Assembly (NCBI RefSeq): GCF_003286085.1
Contig: NW_020825289.1
Coordinates: 14,322,001 to 14,386,000 of the forward strand
Source: Drosophila persimilis
Lineage: Eukaryota; Arthropoda; Insecta; Diptera; Drosophilidae
Direction: 5' to 3'
DNA length: 64,000 nucleotides
A program made the position numbers and the translations under genes. The notes under the pieces were generated by a model. That model was not told where the DNA came from. It made no database searches and saw only the letters and a list, made by a program, of their open reading frames with translations. Shown here in pieces: positions 46,221 to 59,794 of the stretch (within the stretch, counting starts at the first letter, position 1; the number at the start of each line of letters is the position of its first letter).

Positions 46221-47312
46221 TTTATTTCGAATGGTATACAAAAGAGCTACCCCTATTCAAGTCAATCTGGCAGATCTTGTTTAATTTTTTGTGCAAACGA
46301 TTCGTGCATCGATATTTCCAAAGTAGATGCTAATTAAAGTAACATGTTTTGAAGAAATCATAGCAAGATATCAGAATACCAATTCTGCTGCATTTTCGTT
46401 CGATTAAAATGTACAAGCTTTTTATTTGATTTTAATTTGAAATAAGGGAATCCGTTCTCATCGTGTGTTTACCGGGTTAAATGGATCCGAATTAACTTAA
46501 AAAATAAGGCTGGTCAGCGAGCAAAACATACTTAAATTGAAAGATTCAAAGAAATAGTTTCTAATTTACATATTTGGAGTGTTTCACTTACACTTACGGT
46601 AGATACATATATACTTATGTTTTACATAGGCTTTAATTTTTAGACATATACATACATCATACATCGTCGTATCGTTATTGAACGCATCAAATTAAATAAT
46701 ATCGTCGCTTATTCAATTGTCATTTCATTAGTCATTACTTTTCCTACTCGATTATCGATTACATTACCGCTTAGCAAACTAAATAAATGAGAAGCCATTC
46801 GAATTTTCATTAAACATTCTGTTTTGCAAAGCAACTCAAAAACGTTTCAAATATTCTTCATACGAGTAAAAGTAGTACAGTACGTATTAATATCTAAACT
46901 TTTGATTCATTTCCTTTTGTGAGGGATTTGGTTTAGGAATGTTTTGTTTCTTGTTTCTTGTTTCTGGTTTCTGGTTTCTGGTTTCTCGTTTTCTTGTTTC
47001 TTTTCATTAGTTTTAATTGCAATTTGGATTTGGATTACCTTTTTCAGGGGTTTTTTGTAGAAGAAGAAGCCTTGGGACAAGTATAAAAAATATCAACTTT
47101 TGCTTTCCATTTCCACATCCGCCAGAACATCTGCCCGATTCCTACGAGTATTTCCTATATGCCCTACTTCTCTCCTTCTCTCTCTGTCTAGCTGTCTTCT
47201 TGTAATTTCCTCAATTCTCATTCTTTCTCTTCTCCATTTGCTCTCAAAGACGGGTACAACAGGTACAACAACAACAATTAAACGCTACACTAAGTCCAGA
47301 TTACAATTCCAT
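46221..47312 (-). other. uzip: uzip 3' untranslated region (extent uncertain)
   Basis: AT-rich sequence follows the uzip stop codon (47313). TTTATT at 46421-46426 and 46221-46226 reads AATAAA on the minus strand and could end the transcript. The interval includes a TTTCTTG/TTTCTGG repeat at 46945-47000. No protein-coding signal. Confidence 0.4.
46945..47000. repeat. TTTCTTG/TTTCTGG heptamer repeat
   Basis: Seven to eight imperfect heptamer copies, pyrimidine-rich on the plus strand and so AG-rich in the uzip transcript 3' region. Confidence 0.85.
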
Positions 47313-48906
47313 CTACAGACTCAAGAACAGTGTTAGGAGTAGCGTCATGCAAGCAGATCCTGCTGTTGCTATCGATCCCGCTGCGTTCACTCCGAAGCCG
47401 GCCAGCGCCACATCCTTGCCGGGATTCGAGGACATATTCTCGGGCGCCTCGTGCGAGTTCACCTCGTTGCTCCCCGGCGAGTCGTGCAGTGTTTTCTCCA
47501 GGCTATCGGGACCCGAGTGCTTCTCCCCCATGTGCTTCACATGTACCAGTGGAGGCTCGTTTATGGGTGTCGGCTCGTTGGTGCTGGTGGTGGTGGCATG
47601 TGTTGTGGTCGAGGTGGAGGTAGTCGTTGTTGTTGTCGTTGTGGGCACAAGCGTGCCGTTTTCAATCCAGTAGACGGGGCTGAACTCCAGCTTCACCTCC
47701 TTCAAGTAGCTCTTGCGAACCTGTAATAAACGCAATGATTAGACCTTGACTAGAACTCCGCTGTAGGCCCTGATGACTTGCATCGGCGCTTATCTTCCGG
47801 GAAACACTCTCGTCACTGCCGTAGTAGAAGGCAAACAGTTTGGCAGTGTATGGTGCCTCCAGGGTCACATAGGTGCCACGCAGCGTCACATTGATGGCTG
47901 TTCCCGGCCACAACTTGGTCTGCACCGCCTTGTTCTCGAACCGTTTCTCGCTGGTCTTCAGGGCCCAGTTGATTTCCGCTGGGATAATGATATCCTTTTC
48001 GAATATTTTTGTGGGCAGTCCACGCGCCACACCGTCATGGGATCCCCAGTACTGAATATAGTCGAAGCTGTAGGTCATCACGGTCTCCACGGTGCTGTAC
48101 TTATCGCCCAGATTCTCCAGTTTGCCAGTGGCTGCCGTTGGAAGAGGAAGGTTAGGTCACAGGCCACATCCCGAACGGAAACCAATAGTCTACTCACCCA
48201 GCTCGGTTAGGTTCTGTCGCAGGTCGGTGCGTATGCGGTCCAGTTTGATGTCCCGCAGCTCGTAGCGGAACGGCTCCGTCTCGATCAGCACTTCGCCATC
48301 GTCGTAGTACTTCTCGCGATCGTTCTCGATGACCATGATTTTGCCCAGACCCAGGGGATCGAGGCGACCCAGGTTGAAGTCTGCGCCCCAGTGGGTTGCG
48401 ATGCCCTCCGAGTTCGGCTGATGCGTGGCCCGATGGCGGCCAATGAACGAGTCGTCTCCAATGCGAATGGCGCCCACTGGGACGCCAGCATCGAACTTGC
48501 GCCAGTGCTTCCAGCCGACCTTGCCCAGGTGCCCCTTGTTCATCAGGACGTCGAAGTTGTCGTACTTTCCGTGCTTGTAGTGGGCCGCCACGCACCTGTG
48601 GCGCTGCAGGATCTTCTCGGTGTGGCCGGAGGTGTGCACCCCGTCGATGGTCACCCGGCAAACATAGATCGGGTAATGCTCGTCCTCCGTGATGTACTTT
48701 CCGCCCTCGACGGCGAACGACAGCTGCGTGGCATCCTTCGGATCGTAGCTCTCCCAGACCAGGGTGCTCGAGGTGACCAGCTGGCCCAGCAGGGAGGAGG
48801 CGTTCTTGTGCGTGAGCACTGGGTGCACATTGGCCTCGGTGGGCGCCAGAATGTGGCCCAGGGCCAGGAGGCAACCAAACGTGATTACGCTACTGCTGGC
48901 GGCCAT
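47313..48906 (-). CDS. uzip: Unzipped, GPI-anchored neural adhesion protein
   Basis: Coding exons are 48906-48198, 48131-47782 and 47720-47313, joining to 488 residues, the length I recall for D. melanogaster Unzipped. An N-terminal signal peptide (hydrophobic about 7-21, cleavage near EA-NV at 25) leads into an extracellular region with several N-glycosylation sequons (NAS, NLT, NVT, NGT, NMS). From about 379-403 there is a Thr/Ser-rich stalk, then an acidic linker. A hydrophobic C-terminus (MTLLLTLFLSL) with no cytoplasmic tail fits GPI attachment. The protein is a surface molecule on neurons and glia that supports homophilic adhesion and interacts genetically with N-cadherin in axon guidance. 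Intron 1 is 66 nt GT-AG. Intron 2 is 61 nt and needs a GC donor (GAT|GCAAGT). An in-frame ATG at 48951 would add 15 residues; I chose 48906 because it begins the signal peptide directly. Confidence 0.95.
47721..47781 (-). other. uzip: uzip intron 2, GC-AG type
   Basis: The donor reads GCAAGT rather than GTAAGT and the acceptor TTTATTACAG. Joining GAT to GTT keeps the frame (SRKISAD-VRKSYLKEV) and yields the expected total length. No GT donor nearby preserves both frame and family sequence. Confidence 0.8.
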
Positions 48907-48984
48907 TCTGCTGATTGGACTTCGGTGCTGGTGGATCCTGACTTTCGTCATTCCAGTTTGTGCCCCAGTAAGGTGGAAAGCGAT
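48907..48984 (-). other. uzip: uzip 5' untranslated part of the first coding exon
   Basis: On the minus strand TTTTGTTTCATTTTCAG ends at 48985, a strong acceptor, so the exon with the start codon is preceded by an intron and at least one upstream untranslated exon. An in-frame ATG lies at 48951. Confidence 0.65.
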
Positions 48985-49965
48985 CTGAAAATGAAACAAA
49001 ACAACTCCAAGAGATTATTCCCGTATCTTTTATCCATGCCATCGTCTGAAAAACAACTCCGGAAATTAACTGACAAAACTCTCTACCGAAAACTTGGCTT
49101 AGTGACTCTCGAGTGGGCCAGTCCCAGTCCCAGTCCCAGTCCCAGCACACTGACCAGCACACTCTGGCACTCCAGACGTGGCGGAAGTTCACATGGTCGC
49201 CTCTGGGGTCTCCTTCACACCACAACCTCCCGAAAGGGCAAACATTTGCCTAGGGCGTCCCATTAAAAGCTTAAAGGGGGATAAACAATCTGTTGTTTTT
49301 TGGGGCATGTGGGCGTGGCGTGTCTGCGTTTAACAACTTATATGCTTCATGTGTAAATTCGCTCGCCCCTACCTCTGTCCCCTGTCTACCGTCCCCAGTC
49401 ATTAGAGGCTACAGTGTCGCCGCAACAGCAGGGGAGCGGAGCGCAGCGGAGGGGAGGGGAGGAGACTGGACTGGACTGGACATGCAGTACGTCTGCTCGT
49501 TGTCCCCATGGAGAGTATTCCCAATAAATTTGTCGCTGGTTTGCTCAACTTTCATGCTGACACATGGCGTATACGTAACTTTATTACTCCATGGCTGCGA
49601 GAGGGAGCGAAGGAGACTGCAGCGGAAGTGAATGGACGCCATGTTTATTCATTAGCAGCCATTGTGTCCAGGACAAGGACACACACAGGGACTACAGCTT
49701 GTCTCCGCCTTGTACATAGTTCCTTGTCTACTCGTGGCGTAACCTCAACCGTTTGACCCTAGGTGTCTGGTACACGCTGCTACTCCACCTGCACCTGCAC
49801 CACCCACGCCCCGAAGCAGTGGCCAACGGTCTGTCTGTCTGCCGGTCTGTCGGCCTGTCTGCAACGGATGTAAGATGATAAGGTTACGTGCAACATCATT
49901 TGTTTGCCCTGACAAATGATGCGCTATTGTGATAGTGTTGCCAGGGCCAGGGCCAAAGCCACCGC

Positions 49966-49990
49966 ACGGCACGGCACGGCACGGCACGGC
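49966..49990. repeat. ACGGC pentamer repeat
   Basis: Five perfect copies of ACGGC. Confidence 0.9.
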
Positions 49991-51100
49991 ACAGGGATGC
50001 CAAGCAACTTTCGAGTGTCAAGAGTTCAAGTGACACGAGTCGAAATTTAAATAATGCATGAGACAGCAAGCCAGCAAGTCAGCGGCAGGGAGGGCCGACG
50101 ACTGGCTCTGAGTGATGGACGAAACCGCCCGCTTCCATTGACACTGAAGCACACACTTTGTGTAGGATAAAGGCTTATATTACGAGTGGTATTCCATTCT
50201 ATTCCCATTTACATGTTTGCACTTCCCCCCGCCTCCGGCCCCCCTTTCGAAGCACTCCCCTGTGAGGCAGTGCAAACCTGCAACTTGAGGCACTTGCCGA
50301 AGAATGCTCGAGGCAGCCCATCGCCGGAAGCAGCTGTCATAAAAGCGGCTCCAAACTCGCGGAAGATTGACCTCTGGCGACCGCATTGTTGGCCTGTTTT
50401 TTGCGCATGCAATAAATATGCTAAAAATAGCCAACGCGAAGACCCGACCCGGCAAATTAAGCGAACCCAGCGGAGAAAATAATTTATTTCAGTTTTGCCC
50501 AGGCATCCTCGCACCCTCCGCGGTCCGCGCTTCACTCGCCTCTCTCCGCCACGCCCTAATTCAATTGAGCAGCACTGCAGTTGCAGTTGCAGTGCGGAAA
50601 TCGCGCTTCAGGGTGGAGCTGAGAGCCACTGCCAGAGACGGCGACGGAGCCAGAGCCAGAGCCAGCGCCAGCGCTGGAGACGGTGAAAGTTCACGTGGCC
50701 TTTTATTAAATCAAATGCCCTGCAACTATGTTTTGCTGTTTTCGGGGTTTCAGTTTTGTGTGCAGGTTTAGCGGGGCATGGGGCATGCGGCATGGTGCGG
50801 TACAGGTCTGCGGGTGCTGCTCGAGGGACGGGATGGCGGCACTTTAATTGGATTTTATTGAACTCTGACTCTGACCCTCATGGTCACGATAGTTGCAACA
50901 AGTTGTTGTTGCTCAGGCATGTGCAACACGAGGTTGCACACACAATTGTTTCAGCTGCTAGTTCGCTATGAATTATCGCTGCTGTCGTCGCCATCGCCAT
51001 CGCCATCGCCGTACCCAAACCATTCTCGTTCTCGTACTCATTCTCATTCTCATTATGAGGGCCCGACCCGCTCTTCAATCAAACCAATTTGGCTTCGTGC

Positions 51101-51130
51101 TTTATGGCTTTATGGCTTTATGGCTTTATG
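51101..51130. repeat. TTTATGGC tandem repeat
   Basis: Nearly four copies of TTTATGGC. Confidence 0.9.
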
Positions 51131-53206
51131 ACTTTGACATTACAATGATCCGGCGTCCGGTGGGTTTCAGCACTTGATTTCTCACTTGCAAGCTGGTGCC
51201 AGAGTTCACTGCACTGGCGATTGCCATGCCAAGCCCTGAGGCGTTTTATTGTAAACAAAAATTAATTAGAAACCCATTAAAACTCTCAATGGCTGCAAAC
51301 TTTTCCCCGGGAATGTCTGTGTACGTGATGCTGGCCCAAAATCCAAATCCGAATGGGCCCGGGGCATGGGATTTTAGCCAAAAATAACTGAAATAAAAGC
51401 CCAACTCGTTCTCAGATTTTCGAGTAATTGATGGCCCTGCCGGGGGAGTTCTGGGAGTTGGCTGAGGGCTGGTGGCGGGGGCTGTGAAATTCAATTACTA
51501 TTTTCCATTTTCCATTGAAAAGAAGAAGTACAAGTTTCGATTTCCCTTGGATCCCAGGCAGTAAATCAGGGGGCTTTTGAATAGAACTCCAGTCCGTTAC
51601 TCTGCCGAATAGGAGAGTAATTGCGCTGGGTTCATGGGTCAAAATCAATTGCATCGTCTTGGAGCAGAAAACAGGAGAGGATGGACCACCAATCAGTGGA
51701 ATTGAATTGACCCCAGAGCCGCTGTGGTCAAGCGGATTCCTCCGCTAAGCCATTGATTGGGTAACTGCTTACCGCACCACTTACCAGCCGACAATCACTC
51801 CGTTTCACATCGATTAAGCAATTACCCACAAGTCGGAGATAGTTGCATATCACAGCAGTCATCTTATACAACTGATCAGCGCTCTTTCTCCGGTTTGCTC
51901 CAGTTCGAAAACTATTCGCAAATTGCATGCCTCGGCCTGTGGAAATATGCCCGAGTGTGTCCGCAGTCTTTGTCTTGGCATTTCCCATCAGCTGTGTCTC
52001 GTGTTTTTCAATTTTCCAGGCGACTTAATTGTTGGCTTGGATTGCGTGCGACTGGGCCAGAGGCCTGGTCTGGCCGGGCGGCATTTCCTCAATCATTGAG
52101 CGAATGACCAGCCATAACCAGTGATAGTTACGCCTTTCAATACTCATGTGGGCAGGTGGCGAGCTGATCTCAACCGTTCAGCTGGAGCTGGAAGCTGGGT
52201 CTCAATTGCAATTACACCTTCCGATGGCATCGCTTACCAGATTATTAATTTAGCAAACAACGCTGCCAACAGGGGACGCTCCTTCCCACGCCATCGATTG
52301 CAAGTGCAGTCTGCTCTCCTCTCCCCTCCTCTTGCCACTCGGTGTGGCAGCTCATCGGAGCTAAACGGAACCCAGCCAAGCAAAGCGGCCCAAGCACTGC
52401 GGCCGGTCGGAAAAAACCAAAGAAAAACTACAAAATCCAAGGGAAATTACTATGCTGGTGCTGTGGCTGGTGCAGGAACAGTTGTTAACTTAATTAGAGT
52501 GCCTCCAGCGCAAAGGTAACTGGGGATAAGCAGCCGCTGAGAACACGTGTTCCGGCGGATACTTTGGCTGATGTTTCGGTCCGTCTGTGAGTGCCAGGGA
52601 ATCGAAAATTCCGAGCCAGCATCTCGATAGATCGAATGTTTTATGTGTACACATCATCTGCTGTTTGCACACTCCTCCTACCTGTCTCCCACCTGTCACA
52701 CTCTTTTTTTGGTAACTGACCTCACGCCCAGTTCAGGCCATCCGGGGAGGTGTTTGGACAGCTGTGACAACAGATTTCGTATGCCCCTTTCGCACTCACC
52801 TGCCCCCCCACTGCCGACTGCAGACTGGTGGCTGCCCATTTGCATGTTGCATCAATTAGAGCGTCTGGAGGCGCCCCGCACAGGTTTACTGGCCACTGAC
52901 ACGTCGGCTGTTCAACCCCATTAAGTATTGTTGCAGACTGCACGAGGGGGGCACGTGACAATGGAGAGTCCCCCACTGCCCCACTGTCACCCGAACACCC
53001 AAGCATTTCCCCTGCACTCAATTAATTTAATGGATCAATCGATCGCCGGGGGGAACGGCGGCAGGGCGCTGAAGTCATTAAATGAACGAGCGGGGAAGGT
53101 GTTCTAAATGCCTCGTTGGCGGCATTCCATTAATTACCGCCACCTTGAAAGCTGGCGTGGAATACTGCCGACCAGCGTGAATAATCCACGACTGAGAATA
53201 TCCTCG

Positions 53207-53260
53207 GTTACTCGTTACTCGTTACTCACTCGGCTACTAGTTACTTGGTTACTCGTTACT
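53207..53260. repeat. GTTACTC heptamer repeat
   Basis: Imperfect heptamer copies (GTTACTC, CTACTAG, GTTACTT) spread over about 54 bases. Confidence 0.85.
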
Positions 53261-55083
53261 TTCTTAAACTGAAACTGAAATCGAATTTCAAGCCAGGTTT
53301 CGGTTCGATTTCTTTCAAAACTGGTTCCCTGGATCTCCTTCGCTTCGAAGCCAACCCAGTTTTCAATTAGTTTTTTAATAGATATCAAGTTTTTTTCATA
53401 GTTTTATGCTAATCGCAGACTCAACTCGTAAATTTCCCTTCCAGCCAGTCAAACGGCAGGAAAACCACGAGCATTTGGGCAACGTTTAATTAAATTGAAA
53501 TTAGACAAACAAATGAGCTGCTAATTAATAAATTCGTAATGCCCAATAAATTTGTCATCAATTTTAATTCGGCCTCCGGTTCCGTTCCGCCGCTTCCCAA
53601 GGCAATTAGGCGTGGAAAAAACTTTATAAAAAATGAATCCAATGCATTCCGTGGATTTCGTAATTTATATTCATTTAAAAGGTATTTAAACAGCCCAAGA
53701 TTCGTTGAAGTACTGCCAATGCACGAAATTGGGTATTCCGGTTGCCCTTTGTTCGATTTGGGGGCTAAGAATTCATTGAATTTGACAGCAAAACGTGTCC
53801 CAAACAGAAAGGGAAACGCCACTAGCCAAGGGCACGCACACAATGGGAAACGGAAACCCACCATCCACCATGCACCCTGCTATCATGCACTTGTTGTCGA
53901 TGACGTTACGACCGGCTTTGAGGCTTTGAAAATATAATCTCGAGTGAAGTGTGAAGCTCTAAATGGGAGGGTTTAAGAGTGGATTGTGTGTTGTGCTGCA
54001 CAAGACTTGAAGACTTGAAGAGTTCTCCGTGATTACACGGATGTCATATTGCAAATATCAACGAAAATCCAATTTACAGACATGCCATTTGAAACGTGAC
54101 CGACTGCAAAGACGTTAAGCATTGCTCTGATCCCCCAATTTTACTTTAAAGATTGTTCCACATGGCTGTCGGGGCAGCATCGCTGAAGCCACTCGAGTGA
54201 AACAATCTGCTCAAGGCCAAGTTGGGGGAGAGTTGCCCCAAGTGCTGTTGAACCCCCTGCACTTGCAACATCTGACAATATTTCATTATAATTGCTTTTT
54301 AATTATGCACGAAAAGACGCGACGACCGTCACTAGATGGAAAAGCACTCAAAGCACTCTTGAACAGCAACTAATTGAATTCAATAATTTAATAAGAGATT
54401 TTCCCTACAGTCTCCCCCTCGACTGGGCGCACCGATCGCCGCGAACACATTGACCCCACTCGGGGATTGCGCAGTTTCCCCCCCGCCCCCTCCCCGACAA
54501 TTGGTCATGGGCCGTTTGAGAGCAGGCCACATGTGTTCCAAGAGCACCGAGGGCTACGTCATCATCGGAGGCAGAAACAGAAACAGAAACAAAACCGGTC
54601 CTGCGGGGCGTTCTAGAAGGCAGCCACGTGCTAATCCCAAAATTGTTACCGCCAAAACAAGAGAGCCACGAACAACAACTAAACTTGAACTGGTTTTCGC
54701 TCAGGGGATACACAGAAGAGTCGAAGCGAAGCAGGCGAGACTCGACTCTGGGGGGAGACTCGACTGCCCTTCACAGGCCGATGCTCTGCAGAGTTCTCTA
54801 GAGCTCTAATGCCACATGGCGAATGTTTCAATTGAACAAGCTTGGGCAATAAATACGCCACAAAGCCGTGGCTTTTTTGTATCACAGAACGATATCCGAG
54901 AGTGCGAGAGTGCGAGCATCAAGGTGACTCCTCCAATCCCCACTGGCAGGCAGGCAGCCAGGGTTAATCGAATTTCCAGATTTATAACAAGACGACAAGA
55001 TGTCGTCATTCCAGACACTGTCGCTCCGATACTCGCTACTCGGATACTTTTTGAGTCGCTTTCTCGCTCATTTGCATGCCTTA

Positions 55084-55114
55084 AGCCGTAAGCCGTAAGC
55101 CCAAAGCCGTAAGC
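55084..55114. repeat. AGCCGTA tandem repeat
   Basis: Three to four copies of AGCCGTA interrupted by AGCCCAA. Confidence 0.8.
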
Positions 55115-58100
55115 AGGCATCGGGCATCAAAATCGCATCTGTCAGCATTAGAAGTTCATAGAAATATTGTACATGCGAGCAGTACACACATCGCAAATCA
55201 TTTTGGGGCTTGGAAACGGAGACGAAAGAGTATAATTACGGCACACAATGTATCTGTATCTGTCGCTGTATCTGACACATTGTTGTGTGCTGTTCTTACG
55301 AATATAACTTGCGTGAGTGGGTGGGGGGGGGCTCTATTTTTATTCGAGTTTCAAACTGTTGGTAACACTGGCAGACGTCACGCCAGCGGCTGTCGCTGGC
55401 TGAGAAACCTTGTGGGACGCCGGCGCCTTTTGTTTTGTTCATCTATTAACGAGCTGCCGTTTATTTTGCAATTTAGATATTTAATTATTTAAATGGGCTT
55501 TGATACGGCACACATCAACGGAACGTGATGTGGATCCAGCACTGGGCCTCCTCTCAGCACTGGGGGTCTGGCCGGAGAGTTGCCAGCGAAATCGCTCTCC
55601 ACATCTGGGGTACACGCTTGTTCGGAAGCCACAAGCCCTTGATGGTTTACGCTTTCTCGGATTACGCCCAAAGAAGAGCCCTCCACTGGTGGCGAGGAAG
55701 AAACAACTGCGATCGTAGCTGCGGTTGTGGCATAACTGTACGCTGCGGCCGAGATTGGAGTGTGGAGCATGGAGTGTGGAGCATGGAGACGCCTCAATGC
55801 CAGGGCTCTTCCATTAGCACCTCATTGACAGCCTTCGTGCCGAAGAGGCATCAAGTTACGCACTCGCTCGGCGGGGGGGGGGGGATCCAGAATGCACTTG
55901 GACGATGCGCTCCAGTGGGAGCCAGACCTGCCCGACTGCCACATCGCGTGCTGCACTCATTACGTAGTTTCTTTGCCTGTCCAGCCTCCCGTGCCCACAA
56001 GTGTTTGCTGAGCTCTCAACGATGACTCTTGACAGGCCATCAATATTCGTCGGACATCGCTCATACGCCCCGCCGACACGATGATGTCTGCTCGATGGAC
56101 ACAAGTTCCGTTTGTGGGCAAACATATCCCATACAAAATGGTTTCAAGGCGTTCCATTGTTGTCCAATTCAGACCCAAGGCTGAGCTGACAGTCCCACAC
56201 CAAAACATATCACTCTCGAGCTCTCAGTTCTATTTGGAAACAGCATTCCATTGGCTCCACTACTCACATTCGTCATCGGATCCTTTTGGTCCCAATAAGC
56301 GACCCCCCCTCGCCCCTCGCCCCTTGCAGTAATTAACAGACAATTTGCATTGGGCCTCAGGCCCGCCCCATAACGACGACGACTCTTCGCTGTTTACGAC
56401 CCTTTTGTTTACACATTATTTAGGTTTACTTAAGTCTCGAGTTTTGAGTCTTCAGTCTTGAGTTTTGAGCTGGCGAAGACCCAAGACAAGTGTCGTTTGT
56501 TTCCTCTTTTGGGGGGGGGGGGACTTTGTTTTCCTCTTGGGTTTCTCAATTTCCTACTTAAGCCCTTTAAATGTTCAATTTGTATGCTCCACTGGTCACC
56601 GAATGGGAGATTCGGGAATGAGTGGAGGCGGCAAGGCGGGAGGGGGCCGTGCAATTTGTTCTAATAGAAGAATCCATCTATGGCCGCTGCAGGCCAGAAT
56701 TTGTGCTCTCAGTGTCACTTTCAATTTCTAGCAATTTAATTCGCGTTTGACGCTAGTTTAAAGCGTGTCTCTGCCTCTGCCACTGCCACTGCCTCTGTGG
56801 CTCGGGGGTTTATGGAGCATATCCGTCAAATGAGGTCAGATGCTATTAAAATGTTTCTGTGTGCCACGCAAATTCCAAAACAGTCATTTGGGTCCCCAGA
56901 ACACGCCAATGAGTCAGGCTCCAGTCCTTCTGCTCTTCGAAGAATCTTCCAAGAAACTTCCCCAAGACCTTCCCCACTTACCCGATTACGAAATGAATGG
57001 AGAACTCTCCATTGAGGAGAACTGTGCCCCCAAACGGAGTTGTGCAATTATCAGACCTTTGCATGCAACCACCATTTGCAACAATGGCCGTCCGTGCAGC
57101 CAAAGTGGGGCACGATTAGCACAGATATGGAAACAATTGAAGTGGCAGCGTCATGCCGAGCAATGAACGGATATTAATGGGCGGCGGCAGGTGGCTGGTG
57201 TTCTGTTCTGGCATTCCTTCCAGCCACGCCCCACTGCCATTCCCCCGCTTGCAATTACAGAATGCCAGCCAGAGTAATTATATAATTGAGTCTGGCCACC
57301 GGAGAACAGCAGTTGCTGCTGCATTTCTAATTAAGGCTGCTCTGCCGTAATCGGCGATGATCTTCCAGATACGACTACGCAAGTAGGCGTATGTGGACGG
57401 GGAACAGGGAGCAGGGACAAAAAATGTATGTCAGACACTTGACATTAAACGAAATGCTCCGCGTTTGGCACCGGCATCGGCATCGGCATCGGCCATGGCT
57501 GATGACATCGTTTGACAACACTGACACGCATCCCATGGATGCCGGTTAGAGCAGAGCACCTAATGGCCTGTAACTGCTGCTCCGGCGGGGGAGTGTGGGT
57601 TGAGTGGGTTGGGGGTTCTTGGGAGCCCTCTGAGCAATGATATGGTGCGTTAAACGCGATAAGCGTCGTTCCAGGCACCGCCGCGGAGTGGGGGGGAGGA
57701 GCATCCGAGCACTTTGATTGTCTTTGAGTGGGTCAGAGCCCCAGTACCCCCCGGCGGACTGACGACTCCGCCTCTGGCCAGTGGCTTCTAGATGGAATAT
57801 TGATTCTTTCTCCCCCCAAAAACTGGACTCTATTCGAGCAGTTGAGCCGTTCATTTGGACAACTGGCGAGTGTCGCCACATGGAAATTAATCGCAGACAG
57901 CAGCTGCCGCCCCAGGAGGACGCCTCCCCCTGGCAATTTGTTTGACCAATTTGAATTATTTTCGCACGAAACAAGCAGCAAAACAAATTGCAATAAACGA
58001 AAGCAATAAAAGCTGCGCTCACAACAAATGCACGAATAAATAAACAGCGCCAAAGGCAGACGCACAAAACATACAAATTTCGTACACGACAAAATGCAAA

Positions 58101-58316
58101 TAAAATAAAATAAAAGCGAAAAAAAAATAAGCGAAGCATGGGAAAGGGAGAGAGAGAGAGTGGAGATGGTGGAGGATGGGTTGTGGGGGGGGAGGGCTCA
58201 CCAAATCGCAGACAAGGTAAATAAAAGCAAACGAACCCCCACGACCCCCAGAGCCGCACAAACTGATCTCCCAGCTCGGATAAGTGTTCCCCAACAACAG
58301 AAAACACAGTGGCAAC

Positions 58317-58350
58317 TCCCCTCCCCTCCCCCTCCCCCTTCCCCTTCCCC
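58317..58350. repeat. CCCCT-type pyrimidine tract
   Basis: An uninterrupted C/T strand of 34 bases (CTCCC, CTTCCC units), a polypyrimidine block able to form unusual DNA structure. Confidence 0.85.
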
Positions 58351-58618
58351 AAAGCCAAATCCAGAGCCAGAGACAGAGCCGCTGCTTGTAGTTCAAGGCG
58401 CGCCTGTGAACTGTGGGGAGAGGAGCCAAGCGGCGGAGTGGTACAGTGGAGTGTGCCTAAGAGCAACGCTGTTCGTCGGGCTGTGGCCACTCCACTGCCA
58501 CTTTCTATGCCAACAAGTACAGAAACCTCCGTTTTCCATATGCATTGTAAATTGACAATGATTGCCCACAATTTGCTCAGCACCCGACCCGAGCAGGCGG
58601 ACAAACAAGACGAAGACG

Positions 58619-58677
58619 CAGATGCAAATGCAAATGCAAAAGCAGATGCAGATACAGATAGACAGATACAGATATCC
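58619..58677. repeat. GCAGAT/GCAAAT hexamer repeat
   Basis: Imperfect hexamer array passing from GCAGAT and GCAAAT into ACAGAT units. Confidence 0.8.
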
Positions 58678-59736
58678 CAGTGGCAGATAGAGATGCATGC
58701 GCTGGGAACGCAGCTACTTTATGGGCATGTCTCCATCAGCCAGCCGACTTGTTTGCCACGGAGGCTGTCCCATAACTCAGGCCGCACTCGACGGAGGATC
58801 GCCAATCATCGCGGGAACTGGGCAGGCGGCTGTGCCTCTTCTCACTGAATTTATAAGCAGCCTCGATGATTTTTCAATTAAGATTGATGGTAATGAAGTC
58901 GTTTTAGAGGCCCATCCTCATCCTCATCCCGTCGTTGTCGTCGCTGTCGTCGCTGTCTAATTGACACACACCAAGCGTGACGCAAGCAGGAGTCCATCAA
59001 TCCCAGATCTCAACTACTCCCGATAAGGAGCCGCAATGGGATGCCCCGAAATGGCGAATACTCATAAATGGTGCGAATGAGCAGGTGATTACGGAGCTCC
59101 ACTGGAAAGCAAAGGCCTCCGAAAAGGAGTACAGTACAGTCCCTGATCTTTCCTGATCTATCTGGAGTGATCTGCTTATCATGTCGGCCCGTGCCGGGGG
59201 GTGGTGGTGGGGGCAAACAAGTTTCTCCGCTTACCAGTCGATCGTCGGTTGTGGCGATTCCGAAAGCCAATTCAACTAATCTGCAAGTGGACAAGAAAAG
59301 CATATTATTTACACTGGAAACCGATGGGAAACCGATGGGAAATCGGTGGGCTTATCTAACAGGCCAAACACTGAAACCCCATTAAAGATGAGGAGGAGGC
59401 CAGGGGTAAGACCAGGCCAGAGCTTACAGCCAAGAGCTCTGCACATGGTAATCTATCACTTGAGCCGACATTATCGACGCCAAATCTCACGAGCCTGATG
59501 CGATTACAGATTAGGCCACAACAAACACAACAAACAGATGGTTATGAAGTCTTATGTCTGCGGCAGTGGCAGCAGTGGCAGCAGTGGCCGTGGTAATACG
59601 CTTTACCGTTAGCCACGACTTGAGCCAGACTAATTGCAGCGTCTGTCCGTCTGTCCGTCTGTGTGGCAGCACATGTGGCACTTGGTCTTGGGCCTGGGCC
59701 TGGGACATGCTGCCAAGAGGTAAAATGAAACCAGTT

Positions 59737-59794
59737 TGCCGCTTGCTGCTTGCCGCTTGCCGCTTGCCCCTTGCTGCCTGCCGCTTGCTGCTTA
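59737..59794. repeat. GCCGCTT heptamer repeat
   Basis: About eight copies of GCCGCTT/GCTGCTT. Leu-Ala-Ala-Cys style open frames across it are artefacts. Confidence 0.85.

Noticed and set aside
48391-49266. 291-codon open frame antisense to uzip
   Set aside because: A shadow of the uzip exon that runs on into intronic repeats; the minus-strand frame is the one with family sequence.
51724-51734. tRNA A-box-like TGGTCAAGCGG
   Set aside because: No B-box follows and no cloverleaf can be drawn.
53539-53937. 132-codon plus-strand open frame
   Set aside because: Not recognisable, no splice context, and a similar frame is open on the other strand.
57546-58604. 352-codon minus-strand open frame
   Set aside because: It runs across a pyrimidine tract and A-rich DNA, with hydrophobic Phe/Cys-rich composition from poly-A/CA sequence; no recognisable domain.
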